From Archilochus colubris (taxonomy: Eukaryota; Chordata; Aves; Apodiformes; Trochilidae): a stretch of 64,000 nt of DNA. Position numbers and translations under genes: made by a program. Below the pieces are notes generated by a model. The model did no database searches and was not told the DNA's origin. It was given only the letters and a program-made list of their open reading frames with translations. The number at the start of each line of letters is the position of its first letter. Position 1 is the stretch's first letter. Shown one piece after another: positions 13,301-24,000 of this stretch. The stretch covers positions 12,783,403-12,847,402 of the forward strand of contig CM041090.1 of the NCBI GenBank assembly GCA_023079485.1, written 5' to 3'.

Positions 13301-16300
13301 AGCTTCAAAAGATGGTAAATTATCTAAAGTAGCAGCCAAGAAGTAATCTGATTTACATACATACATAATGACAGTCTTTTAGAATAGTCTCAACAAGAGA
13401 AAAATACTAGAATATGGTTTTAAACAGACCTTGTTCCACATGACCAGTAAAATCAAATGGTTGAAGATATAGTCAAATGCTCAGGTTACCAAAAACCCAA
13501 GTATTCTGGATTTTTCTCTCAATTTCAGTGCTGTGTCCTCAGGATTTCTTCCATTGAAAAGGAGAAATATTAATAATGTAGCTTTATCCTAAGATTCATA
13601 AATAGAAGTAATGTCCTTAATATAGTTTGTGAGCTGTACATCAGTGGCACTTACCTAGCTCAGTATTTTGCAACATACAATATTGCCTACTGGAAAGGTG
13701 AGTAAACCAATTATTGCTCATAACTGTGGTTTTATGAGCTTGCAAGCAGTGGATCTGAGTCAATAAAATTTAAATTTTTATTCAAAGGAATAAACAGCTG
13801 TTTATGCCATTAGATATGAATTGCTGCTTTATTAATTAATATCTAGCCACCATGCTCAAAAATCGTGACAGAAGAATATTGCCTGCACATATCTTCATTC
13901 AACTCTCACCAGAGCTAGATTATCACAGTTAAAATAACCCTTGTTGTCAGTCATTAAGGTTTTTTTCCAAGTTCCATTCATACTTACATGCTTATCATGC
14001 TTCTTCTTGTTTTTGTAGCTCAGCAATGCACAGTGAGTTCTAAACCCCAGCTGCTTTTTTGAGGCCTGGATTTTTGGCTCCTTCCCTTACAGTGCTCTGA
14101 GCAAAATCAACCTTTTTCTCATTCAATTCCTTTGCTTTTCAGGGCAGAGCTATCACTGAAGATGATTTGCAGTTTTGGTAGCACATCAAACCACAAGACA
14201 GATCAACACAGCTCTGCAAGAAAAGCTGTCTTGCATGAATTTTAAGCATACAGCTTGAGGAAAGCAACACCACTTATGTGTATGTAAAGTTTATAGGTAA
14301 TCATCTGCATTGCCTTAGAAACTGAGCAATGTTTCTTGCCAAAAGTACAAGACCAAGTGTTTGCTAAATAAACTTTTGTTACATTTGGTAAAAGAAGAAG
14401 GTGTGTATTTTTCTGTTCAAATAGAGGCATATAGAAAAAGAGCTTTGTGGAGCTGCATTTAAAACTATTGTCATTTTAAGATACGAAATTGTAACAGAAA
14501 ACACCTGGATGCTTTGTGTAATTGTTTTCTATCATCATAAACAGAATCCTCATTTTAAATTCTATTGCATACCATTTCTCTAGGTATACTGGGGGTTTTT
14601 TTAGTGCAAATTTTCTTAAATTGTATGGATAAAGCAAGCAAATTTGCACTGGAAAAGAAAATAAAACCTGGATTTCTCTCCCCTCTTGTAACATCTCTAC
14701 TTTGTCATCAGAAGAAACATCACAGGCAACCCATTTGTGCATTGTTAAAATATCTTCAGAAATTCATCAGTTATGATGTTATACGGGCATTATACTTATT
14801 TCTTATTGTTCTTTCACACAACTTTAGCAGTTTTTAAAAAGACATAAAATGCTTACATACCTTTACCTCAAGCATCTCTGGAGGCATCCTTACCTTTACC
14901 GAGGGCACCCTTGCCCTCAAGGAACTCAGTCTCTGGGCAAGGAACTCTTCAGCTGTCTGTGACAAAGCCTGGGTTCATGAATTCATGATGAGCCTGATTT
15001 AGAATCATAGAATCACAGAACTGGCTGGGTTGGAAGGGACCTCGGAGATCATCAAGTCCAACCCTTGAACCACCATTGCGGTTGCCAGACTATGGCACTG
15101 AGTGCCACATCCAGTCTCTTTTTAAATATCTCCAGGGACGGAGAATCCACTACTTCACTGGGCAGCCCATTCCAATGCCTGATCACACTCTCTGTGAAGA
15201 AATTCTTTCTAATATCTAACCTAAACTTCCCCTGGCACAACTTAAGACCATGTCCTCTTGTCTTGTTGAAAGTCGTCTGGGAAAAGAGACCAACCCCTAC
15301 CCAGCTACAGCCTCCTTTCAGGGAGTTGTAGAGAGTGATGAGGTCTCCCCTGAGCCTCCTCTTCTCCAGGCTGAACACCCCCAGCTCCCTCAGCCTCTCC
15401 TCATAGGATCTGTGCTCGAGTCCCTTCACCAGCCTGATTGCCCTCCTTTGGAGCCGCTCCAGGACCTCGATATCCTTCCTAAACTGTGGGGCCCAGAACT
15501 GGACACAGTACTCGAGGTGTGGCCTCTACAGGGGCAGAATCACTTCCTTGGACCTGCTGGCCACTCTGTTCCTGATACAGGCCAGGATGCCATTGGCCTT
15601 CTTGGCCACCTGGGCACACTGCTGGCTCATGTTCAGCTTCCTATCAATCCAGACTCCCAAGTCCCTCTCTGTCTGGCTGCTCTCCAACCACTCTGTGCCC
15701 AGCCTGTAGCGCTGCATGGGGTTGTTGTGGCCAAAGTGCAGGACCCGGCACTTGGCCTTGTTGAACCTCATTCCTCTGGAATCAGCCCAACTCTCCAGTC
15801 TGTCCAGGTCCCTCTGCAGAGCCCTCCTGCCTTCCAGCTGATCCACACTTCCCCCCAGCTTAGTGTTGTCTGCGAATTTGCTGATGATGGACTCAATCCC
15901 TTCATCTAAATCATCAATGAAGATATTAAACAGAACTGGGCCCAACACTGATCCCTGGGGGACACCACTAGTGACCGGCCGCCAACTGGATGCAGCACCG
16001 TTCAGCACCACTCTCTGGGCCCGGCCCTCCAGCCAGTTCCTAACCCAGCACAGAGTGCCCCTGTCCAAGCTGTGGGCTGACAGCTTTTTCAGGAGAATGC
16101 TGTGGGAGACGGTGTCGAAGGCCTTGCTGAAGTCCAGGTAGACCACATCCACAGCCTTCCCCTCATCCACCAGTTGAGTCATCTGATCATAAAAGGAGAT
16201 CAGGTTGGTCAGACAGGACCTGCCTTTCCTAAACCCGTGCTGGCTGGGTCTGATCCCTTGCCCATCCTGCAGGTGCTGTGTGATTGCACTGAGGATGATC

Positions 16301-16736
16301 TGTTCCATGACCCTGCCAGGCACTGAGGTCAGGCTGACGGGCCTGTAGTTTCCTGGGTCCTCTTTCCGGCCCTTTGTGTGGATTGGCGTGACATTCGCCA
16401 ACTTCCAATCATCTGGGATGTCCCCAGTGAGCCAGGACTGTTGGTAGATGATAGAGAGAGGCTTGGCGAGCTCTTCTGCCAGCTCCCTCATCACCCTTGG
16501 GTGGATCCCATCCGGTCCCATAGACTTGTGGGGATCCAGGCATCTCAGTAGGTCACTGACTGTGTCCTTCAGGATTACAGGGGGGCTGTTTAGATTCTTG
16601 TCACCTTCTATAAGCTCCAGAAGCCATCTGTCCTCAGGGTAACCTGTCTTTCTGTTGAAAACTGAGGTAAAGAAGGTGTTAAATACCTCAGCCTTTTCTT
16701 CATCTTTGACAACTATATTCCCACCTGTGTCCACAA

Positions 16737-16815
16737 GGTGCCACTAATTGCCAGGTAGTGGGCGTGAGCTTGTGTTTAGCCCACCTGTGCCTGATTAGGG
16801 CAGACCCCCACTGCG
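16737..16815 (+). repeat. Left inverted arm of composite element
   Basis: It begins GGTGCCACTAATTGCCAGG and ends CCCCCACTGCG. It is the inverted partner of 17,066-17,145 and reads, on the + strand, like the U3 start of the 37-kb LTR from about its 22nd base. The first ~21 bases of the arm (TGTAGTGAAAT...) and any left target duplication are missing. Confidence 0.85.
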
Positions 16816-16829
16816 TCAGGGAGAGGCTT

Positions 16830-16904
16830 TAGTGGCGTAGCCAGCTAGCACGCAGTAACCGACAACCCAAGCAATGGTGAGGCCGCGGGTTCGAGACTCC
16901 TGAG
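16830..16904 (+). ncRNA. tRNA-like sequence with Pol III A and B boxes
   Basis: This 75-base segment is exactly the loop of a hairpin whose arms are 16,814-16,829 and 16,905-16,920 (15 of 16 pairs). It contains an A-box-like TGGCGTAGCCAG at 16,833-16,844 and a B-box-like GGTTCGAGACT at 16,888-16,898, about 55 bases apart as in a tRNA gene. A TTTT at 17,038-17,041 could terminate Pol III. The text before the B box (CCGCGGGTTCGA) resembles the T-arm side of isoleucine-type tRNAs, but the cloverleaf stems are poor, so it is a tRNA-derived promoter head rather than a functional tRNA. The 37-kb LTR lacks it. Confidence 0.5.
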
Positions 16905-17065
16905 AAGCCTCACCCTGACGGTGATGAGCTCTAGTGGAGCAATGAAGGTAGTGCAGTGCTGAAAGAAGAAATTAAAGCCAAGCATGCCAAGATTGTGAGT
17001 TCCAGTGTGAGCTGAGCTTGTGAGTTTGAGCCTTACCTTTTAATGGCCCCCTAATCCTGCTCATG

Positions 17066-17166
17066 CGCAGTGGGGGCCCTGCCCTAATCAGGCACAGGTG
17101 GGCTTAACACAAGATCATGCCCACTCCCTGGCAATTAGTGGCACCTGGTTGCCTTATTTCACTACA
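17066..17166 (-). repeat. Right inverted arm and terminus of composite element
   Basis: Read on the minus strand it starts TGTAGTGAAATAAGGCAACC, runs through GGTGCCACTAATTGCCAGG and reaches the CCCCCACTGCG block. It matches the first ~100 bases of the 37-kb solo LTR with few differences. Confidence 0.85.
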
Positions 17167-18134
17167 AAGAATGGATGTTTTCCTTGCCCCTTCTTTTGCT
17201 GTTGATGTATCTGTAGAAAGACTTTTTGTTATTCTTCACAGAGGTGGCAAGATTCAGTTCACATTGTGCCTTTTTCTCTCTAATTTTCTTTCTACATGAT
17301 CTAACTATATTCCTGAATTCCTCCTGAGTAGTTAGCCCTTTTTTCCATAATTGGTAGGCCCTCTTCTTAACCCTAATTTCTTTCAGAGTCTCCCAATTCA
17401 GCCAGACTGGTCACCTTCCCCGCCGGCTCGCCTTTTGGCACACTGGAACAGCCTGCTCCTGTGCTTTCAAAATTTGCTCCTTGAAGTACGACCATCCCTC
17501 CTGGACCCCTCTGTTTTCAAGGGCTGTTTCCCAGGGTATACTCTGAACTAGTCTTCTGAATAGGCCAAATCTGCCCTCCGGAAGTCCAATGTAGAGGTTT
17601 TATTGATGACCCTCCTTGCATCCCTGAATTTTGAAAACTTTATTATTTCATGATCGCTAAGTCCCAGGCATCCACCGACCACCACATCTCCCACCAGCTC
17701 CTCTCTGTTTGTGAAAAGAAGGTCAAGCGGGGCTCCATCCCTGGTGGACTCATTTACTAGTTGGAGCAGGAAATTATCCTCTATACACTCTAGGAATCTC
17801 CTAGACTGCCTCCTCTCTGTGGTGTGGAGTTTCCAGCAGATGTCTGGCAGGTTAAAGTCACCCACGAGAACAAGGGATGACAATTTTGAAACATCTGCCA
17901 GCTGCCTGTAGAATAATTCATCATCCTCATCATCCTGATTGTGTGGTCTGTAACAGACTCCCATCACGATATCAGCCTTGTTGACCTTTCCTCTGATTCT
18001 GATCCACAGGTTTAGAATTTAGCTTCCAATGAGTTACCAAAATATTTTGACACAAAAAAATATTTTGAGACTAAAGGCAAAACTAGGTAGTTAACGAACT
18101 ATTATCCCCCCTGGTTGAGGTCTGATGGGAATTC

Positions 18135-18310
18135 TGGAATTCACCTGGTCTAACCTCTTCCTGCTCAAGCATATTCACCTAAACCATGTTTCCCAAGACT
18201 ACGTCCAGACATCTTTTGAATATCTCCAAGGATGGAGACTACACAAAGCATCATCTCTTCCAATGCTCAGTCACTTTCACAGTGAAAAATGGTTTTGCTT
18301 TAAGGAAAAT
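18135..18310 (-). mobile_element. Old CR1 LINE 3' fragment
   Basis: The + strand shows the diverged CR1 3' block read backward: 'acctggtctaacctcttcctg', then 'tttgaatatctccaaggatgg' and 'tcactttcacagtgaaaaatg', in the order expected for a minus-strand CR1. The octamer tail is lost. It is clearly older than the neighbouring copy 1. Confidence 0.7.
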
Positions 18311-20397
18311 ATGAGCAATTAACAAATGGTGATGAGGAGAAACAGAAGCTAGGAATGATAAATCTCAGGTTCTTTGTTATCCCTTCTTTACAATTTCCAC
18401 AGGGAGACACCAAAAATTTAGCATTCATTTTTATGGCAACAGAAGTGTGTCAAGTCTTAGAGCAATGAAAAACCTGAAGTTAGAAGCACCTGCTATATGA
18501 CTCAATGACAATGTGCACGAGTATTCTTCCTTTCTGTACTAGAGGTGGGAGGCAACATCGCTATCAAACCATAAGTCGTGGTAACTCCATGGCTGCTTTC
18601 TAATGTAAGGGATTTTACCCTATGCAGGACATCCAAAAAATAATTACAGAGAGGACAACAAAGGTAATAACAATGATAGTAAAAGATACAATCCTCAAAA
18701 TCTTTGACCCGCGAGGTACTTCATCCCAACCAGGAAAATATTAAACTTGATGGGGAATATTGAGACTCGTTGTAGTTACTAGAGAAGTTTCCAGTGGCTT
18801 TTTTTTTAATCAAAGCAATCTTTATAGTCCCACTCTCAGAAATCTTTTCCTGTATGTTTATCTAAAACACCACATCCAACACCTATATTTTCATTCCTAT
18901 AGAAACACCCAGTTTGGCTTTCCAATACAGCTAGAGGAAAAATAAACAAGCAAACAGACATTCCTTTCACCTAACCCTGTCTGCATTAACAATGGCCAAC
19001 ACTTTTGCGAGTGAAGATTTGTCTTGTTTCCCAACAATTAGGGCTGAGCCAACAATTAGGGCTGATAATACCAAAAAAGGACAGCAGACTGGGATGGCTT
19101 TTACCTTTGTCCTCTTATCAGTTACAGTGCTTGACAGCTTAATTTGAGTTTGCCATAAGCAAAAAGAACAAACTATTGGCAAGTGTCCTGAGATGACTCC
19201 ACCATCTCCACTGCTTCGTAAATTTGTCAGTTCCGTTTCAGTTATTTATTTGTGGAGTCTTGATGAAGATCAACACCAGAATGTACATGTCAGCTTTTTC
19301 AGGTGTGGAGGTGTCCTCTCATGAAACTAGCTTTTAAGTTTATTACATTTGGGGTAATAATATCATTACTATGGTAATGACATAATATGTGTCACTTTGG
19401 GGAATGAGAAATTACACATAATTTCTATTTGCTTCAGTCCTGTTTCTATAGTAACAAGAGTACTGATTCTCATTAATGACTAGGTTGTTAGCATTGTTAT
19501 TTTTGGTAATTCCAGGTTGTTAATGTCCTTAGTTTTTCTGCTTCTTGTTGATGACTTAATCTGAGTGGCTGTTAAATGAAAAAAAAGGTCCACTTTACTA
19601 AAACTGTCTTTCACAAAAATCAGAGAGAATTCTTTGAAGCTAGTTTTAAAATTAGTGCAGAATTAAGTTGAGAGAATAAAGTCATTAAATTGTTTAGACT
19701 AGAGGCGAAATATAAACTGACTGGCAAACACAATTATTAACATAAACCACACAACTCTGATGAAAGTGCTGACATTATCATTTAACATTTCCATTTGCCA
19801 AGTTCGTCTTTCCACTAGAAAAGACATTTTCCCTCTAGAGTAACATTGCCATAAGAGCAGCAAAGCAGTTTCAGGCAGAGTGGTTATCATGAGCTCATTT
19901 ACCATTGGGATTCAAGCCTGAAGGTTGTACCTAGATGCCATAAGGTCATTATTAGCTCGTGGTCATATCCATATATTTAGTTACATTTTATTTTCCTTAT
20001 GGGCAAACATCAGGCTAAATGCCTAATGTCTAGAAAATTACAAATATAGTCTTCTAATTATATTACATTGCAAGACTGCATTTACAATGTTTATCTTCCA
20101 AAAAGTTGTACAGATGCAATGAGGTAATTCCCAATTCAATACACCTTATTTTCCTAATGAAACTTCATAGTATGCTCAGTTCCTTTTCCCTATAAATGCC
20201 TGTGCACACCCATACCTACTGACTATTCATTTGAATACTCACTTTCTAGTGTGTCTGCATAACCAAAAATAGTTTATCTTGCTTTTTAACTCACTTTTCT
20301 GAAGAAGGCCTTAAAAATAAAATTTCTTGAAAATACTTAGATAGTACAGTTTATAATGTCTTTTATAAAAAGCCACTAAAGTACTTAGTGGTGTTTT
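18311..20397. other. Gene-free AT-rich stretch
   Basis: No gene or recognisable transposon. The only structured item is an 18-base tandem duplication at 19,031-19,066. Confidence 0.55.
19031..19066. repeat. 18-base tandem duplication, two copies
   Basis: CCAACAATTAGGGCTGAG at 19,031-19,048 is repeated directly at 19,049-19,066 with one change in the last base. It is a recent local duplication. Confidence 0.9.
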
Positions 20398-21006
20398 TGG
20401 CCAAGAAGGAAAACACCATCCTGGCCTGTATCAGAAATAGTGTGGCCAGCAGAACTAAGGAAGTGATTGTCCCTATGTTCTCATCACTGGTGAGGCTGCA
20501 CCTCAAGTACTGTGTTCTGTTTGGAGTTCCTCAATACAAGAAAGACATCAGGGTGCTGGAGAATGGCCAAAACAGGTCAAAAAAAGCTGGTGAAAGGTCT
20601 GGAGAACAAGCTTTATGAAGAGCATCTGAGGGAGCTGGTATTGCTTAGCCAGGAAAAAAAGGGGCTGAGGGCCATATGACATACAGCAACCTAAGAGGAG
20701 GCTGTAGCTAGGTGAGTATCTATCTGTTTACCCAAGTATAAAAGGGATAGAACAAGAGGAAATGTCCTTACATTGTGCCAGGAGAACTTTAGATTAGGTA
20801 TTAAAAAAGATTTCTTCACTGCAGTTGTCAAGCACTGGAACAGGCTGCCCAGGAAAGGGGTTGTGTCTCCATCCCTGGTGGGTTTTAAGACACGTAGATG
20901 TGGTCCTTGAGGACATGGTTTAGTGGTGGACTTGGCAATGCCAGATTAATGGTTGAATCTGATAATCTTAAAAGTCTTTTCCAACCAAAATGATTCTATG
21001 ATTTTA
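20398..21006 (+). mobile_element. Diverged CR1 LINE 3' end on the + strand
   Basis: One of the two CR1 pieces here in + orientation. It starts at GGCCAAGAAGG, corresponding to the [13 protein letters not shown] region of ORF2, continues through the ORF2 C-terminus with several frameshifts and stops, and ends CCAACCAAAATGATTCTATG followed by a decayed octamer at about 21,006. The first ~75 codons still read as one frame (20,388-20,618, including [18 protein letters not shown]). Many substitutions and indels make it much older than copies 1-4. Confidence 0.9.
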
Positions 21007-24000
21007 CAATAATTTAGTAAATAATAAAGGATTTGTAACCTCTTTACATTTAGGATGCCACCATTATCTTCCTTGTCAATATTTACCAGTAGAATTCAGT
21101 GATCTACTTCTGCAATTGGTGATAAATTTATTAGCAGTCGTGGATTTAAAAATATGAGTTACAGCCAAACTCTAGGTAGAAAAACAGATGACTTGGAAGA
21201 AAAATTAAAAACAAGTGAAAGTAAAATATTCTTGTCCTTTATTATTTCCAGTCTTAACAAGTTTACCCGTACCAGATCTGTGACAAAGATGCACAGAATG
21301 CTAGACTGCATTTTACATTTCTGGAGATAAAAACTGGTTAATTCTTCTGCAATCAGGCAGACAAAAACAACTGTGTGGACTATGAGAATTTTCTTTCTAG
21401 GTGTTTCTGTAACTGGACTATATAACATGTCCTACTTGTACTTATACTTTGTAGTAGCAGAGCTGCAACTGACACTTTTTTGCAAACTTTTGATGCCTAC
21501 TTGTTCTAATACATATGCTTACACAGAGAAAAAAAATCCTCTCTCAACACCTACTGCATGAAGAAATCCACTTAATTGCTTCCATGCATTAAAAAATCAA
21601 CTAAGAGGTTATTTTTACTGCAGGCTACTGTACTGAATTTATGAAGCTGAATAGGATAATTTATTTCAATTAATCAATTCCTACCCTAAATATTATTCAT
21701 GTTAAACATCTTTTCTTCTTGCATTAAAATATATGTTTTAATATTTAAAATTACTATTTGAAATAATGCTTTAAACTCCTAAGAATGGATTCTTTGGAAC
21801 CTTAGAGAGTCTTTCTCTCTGTCTTTTGGGCAACAGGGGCAAATTAGGCAACTCACCCAGCTAGTCAGTTCACCCTAGAAAGAGTTCTTGGAAACAGAAA
21901 AGATCGTGGCAGAATGAACAATGCAAGTTGCCAAATGACACTATGGGTCAACAGCCATTTAGCATGTATTAAAGCAGTGCGTAGGCTGCTGCAGTCTATG
22001 CCAAGACCAATGAATAACTCTTGCTTGGATGAGGATGCCTGGCTCCTTTGCAGCTCTTTTCAGCCTCCTGTGCTTATGGCTTCCCATCATATCTAGGAAT
22101 GTACTAAGGATTCAGGTTCTTTACCGTAAAAAGATCATCAGCTTCAGTGAGCCATTTGGGAGATGGATCTGTGAGAACTGAAATTGAATCAAACATCTGC
22201 ATTAGTATTAGCAGCTATAAAGTTTTACATACCAAATCAGATAAAGAAAGGCTAATGAAAAAAACCCATTTGTTTGGAAATATCTAATGTTTTAGTGGAA
22301 AGTTCCTTCAGATACATTTTTGCATGTAGAGCCTAAGAAATTTCAAATCAGATTTTGGCAAATTTTAAGCATCTGACACTGAAGAATATGATGGGCATGT
22401 TCCCTTCAGTGTAGCCAAAGAAATGAACATTAGTGCTAGTCAGACATTTGCTGTTAAGGCAGATTCTAACCAGGTTTTGTCAAAACTGACACTTTTGGTA
22501 GGAGGGTTTGCAGCAAGATGAACGTTCTAATCAAAACTAGAGGCAGAATCTGGTCTCAAAAGAGGCCAGGGGGCTAAGGAAAATTCACCTTCTTTACTAA
22601 CACCACCAAAACTATGTACTTTTACATTTTCAGTAGACAACTTGGTGAGAGAGGTAACTCAAAGTGACTTTATGATTTTCCTAAACGAATGACTTGTGCA
22701 ATTTTAACAGCTTAACATAAACAGGCTTGGAATCTGCTTCTGCTGTTTTGAACTGAACTTGTTCTGTGTGATACACACAACCTCATGTCTGCCCAGGTTT
22801 CACAACATGCTCTTGGGAAGTAGTATTTGATATACAATCCACTTGACTGCCTTGACATTTACCTGTACCTGTTTCTATGGTACATCCAATTACTCCCTCC
22901 TTAAAACACTTAATGCTGATGCATAAACACATATTCCTCTTTCTGTCCTGCCAGATTTTGAAACTGAACCCCTTCTGATGGGAACAGTAAAACCAACAGA
23001 CTGTCTGCTATTCTGTGCCAAAGCTGATTAATCTTAAACTAGTAGTTCCTCTGCAGGGGAAGAGCCTCTTCCTCTAAATTAATGGTTTGTCCAGAGATGG
23101 AGCCAATTTAGAAATTCTTGAAAGATTTTACTTAAATGACAAGTTACTTTTTCACCACCCTTAGCTCTGCTTTTTTTATCTGTATTAGTATATAAAAATG
23201 ACGTCTGAATTCACAAGAGCAATTCAAATAGTGTGAAGGACAAAAAATTTTATTTTTGCTTTTTCTACCAGTTTTCCTTAAATTACAATCACCACCACAT
23301 TCAGTGGTACAACCTCAAAAACTTCAGTAGATTGTCTTCAGATATCACAGTATTTTAAATATATCCACACATATATGCACTGGCAGTTCAGCTAATAGGA
23401 ATTGCGTTGGCAACTCAGTTAATAGGAACAGACACACGCTACACAAGTTACATTTTTCCCTTCCAGTATTTTCCCTGGGTTTTGGATTCTGTTCTGTTCA
23501 AATCATTTAAGTAGCAGTATAACAGCTTTGCAGTGCCTGCTAACTTTAACCTTTGTAGTACTGATGTTAAAACATGCTTCATTTTGCATCTAGCCTTTTG
23601 TGATGGGGTTTAAATATTTTAGTGAGGACACGCAGGAACATCTTAAGAGTACTTGCTAGAGTTGTCAGTTTGGTTGCTATGCCTGATTTCTATGCACTTG
23701 TGTGGGTAAAAAGATATATTTAGAACTTTTTTTTTTTGTTTAGTTTAAAAAATTATAGTGGGGGAGGTATTACGTTCCATCAAGATGAACACAGCACTTA
23801 CTAATTTTTGGCACACAACATTCATCTCTTAGAATGATGTCACTTGTCAAACCTTGAGATCTTTCATAGCCAGAACTGACATAATATGCCAAGCATTTAC
23901 AAAACTTCATTTTCCAAACGCTTTTGGAAGTAAAGATGTGGGACCATTTATGTAGTAAGAGCAGAGAACCTGAAATACCCTAAACAGATAGGACACATTT

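Larger units (their letters stand above)
7732..15000. other. Gene-free AT-rich stretch
   Basis: No exon, RNA gene or recent transposon was recognised. It holds a degraded palindrome at 8,377-8,447, a T/G-rich patch at about 10,222-10,300, a G7 run near 11,526, and a short direct repeat of CAAGGAACTC at 14,918-14,927 and 14,938-14,947 just before CR1 copy 1. Open frames up to about 116 codons show no recognisable motifs. Confidence 0.55.
16737..17166. mobile_element. Composite element with LTR-like inverted arms and a tRNA-like core
   Basis: This sits inside CR1 copy 1 exactly where copies 3 and 4 read GTCCAGTAAAGAATGG uninterrupted. Left arm 16,737-16,815 and right arm 17,066-17,145 are inverted repeats of about 80 bases (five substitutions and one small gap). 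On the minus strand the right side continues outward to TGTAGTGAAAT at 17,166, the same terminus as the solo LTR at 37 kb; 17,009-17,166 aligns with 37,249-37,405. Between the arms lies a 16-bp-stem hairpin with a 75-base tRNA-like loop, then about 120 bases ending in TTTT (17,038-17,041). It could be an LTR-derived inverted element, a SINE that captured LTR ends, or a MITE. I do not recognise a named family. Confidence 0.75.
15001..18010 (-). mobile_element. CR1 LINE copy 1, 5' truncated, with nested insertion
   Basis: Minus-strand CR1. Its 3' tail (ATCATAGAATCACAG on +) starts at about 15,001, and its 5' truncation is near 18,010, where similarity to copy 4 stops after the GATCCACAGG block. 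It covers the C-terminal part of the endonuclease domain, the reverse transcriptase and the 3' UTR. A 430-base foreign element (16,737-17,166) splits it. Without that insert the CR1 part is about 2.6 kb. By eye it differs from copy 3 at only two positions over about 160 bases of RT (16,261-16,420), so both are relatively young. I see no target duplication, as is usual for CR1. Confidence 0.95.
15052..18010 (-). pseudogene. CR1 ORF2 remnant (endonuclease/reverse transcriptase), copy 1
   Basis: In the family ORF2 encodes an apurinic-type endonuclease followed by a reverse transcriptase that copies CR1 RNA at the nicked target. The endonuclease C-terminal half is at 17,548-17,967, with GDFNLPD and LSDHEIIKF. 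The RT is at 15,526-16,734, with [12 protein letters not shown] (first catalytic Asp) and [11 protein letters not shown]. The second catalytic motif reads FADN instead of FADD, which would inactivate the enzyme. Relative to copy 3, twelve bases (ACCAGAGCTGAG on +) are missing near 15,529; the loss keeps frame but creates a TAG after ILPL. A frameshift near 17,560 and the nested insertion break it further. The family stop codon is mutated to TGG, so the last frame reads through to 15,052. Confidence 0.9.

Noticed and set aside
14871..14990. Possible LTR or SINE just left of CR1 copy 1 (TTACCTTTACCGAGGGCACC and repeated CAAGGAACTC)
   Set aside because: Only a 10-base direct repeat is clear; no termini, target duplication or promoter boxes could be found.
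15250..15909. A + strand open frame of 219 codons across CR1 copy 1
   Set aside because: It is the antisense shadow of the minus-strand ORF2; the real coding signal (RT motifs) is on the minus strand.
16830..16904. A functional tRNA gene
   Set aside because: A and B boxes are present, but the D, anticodon and T stems do not pair well, and it is embedded in a mobile element inside a CR1.
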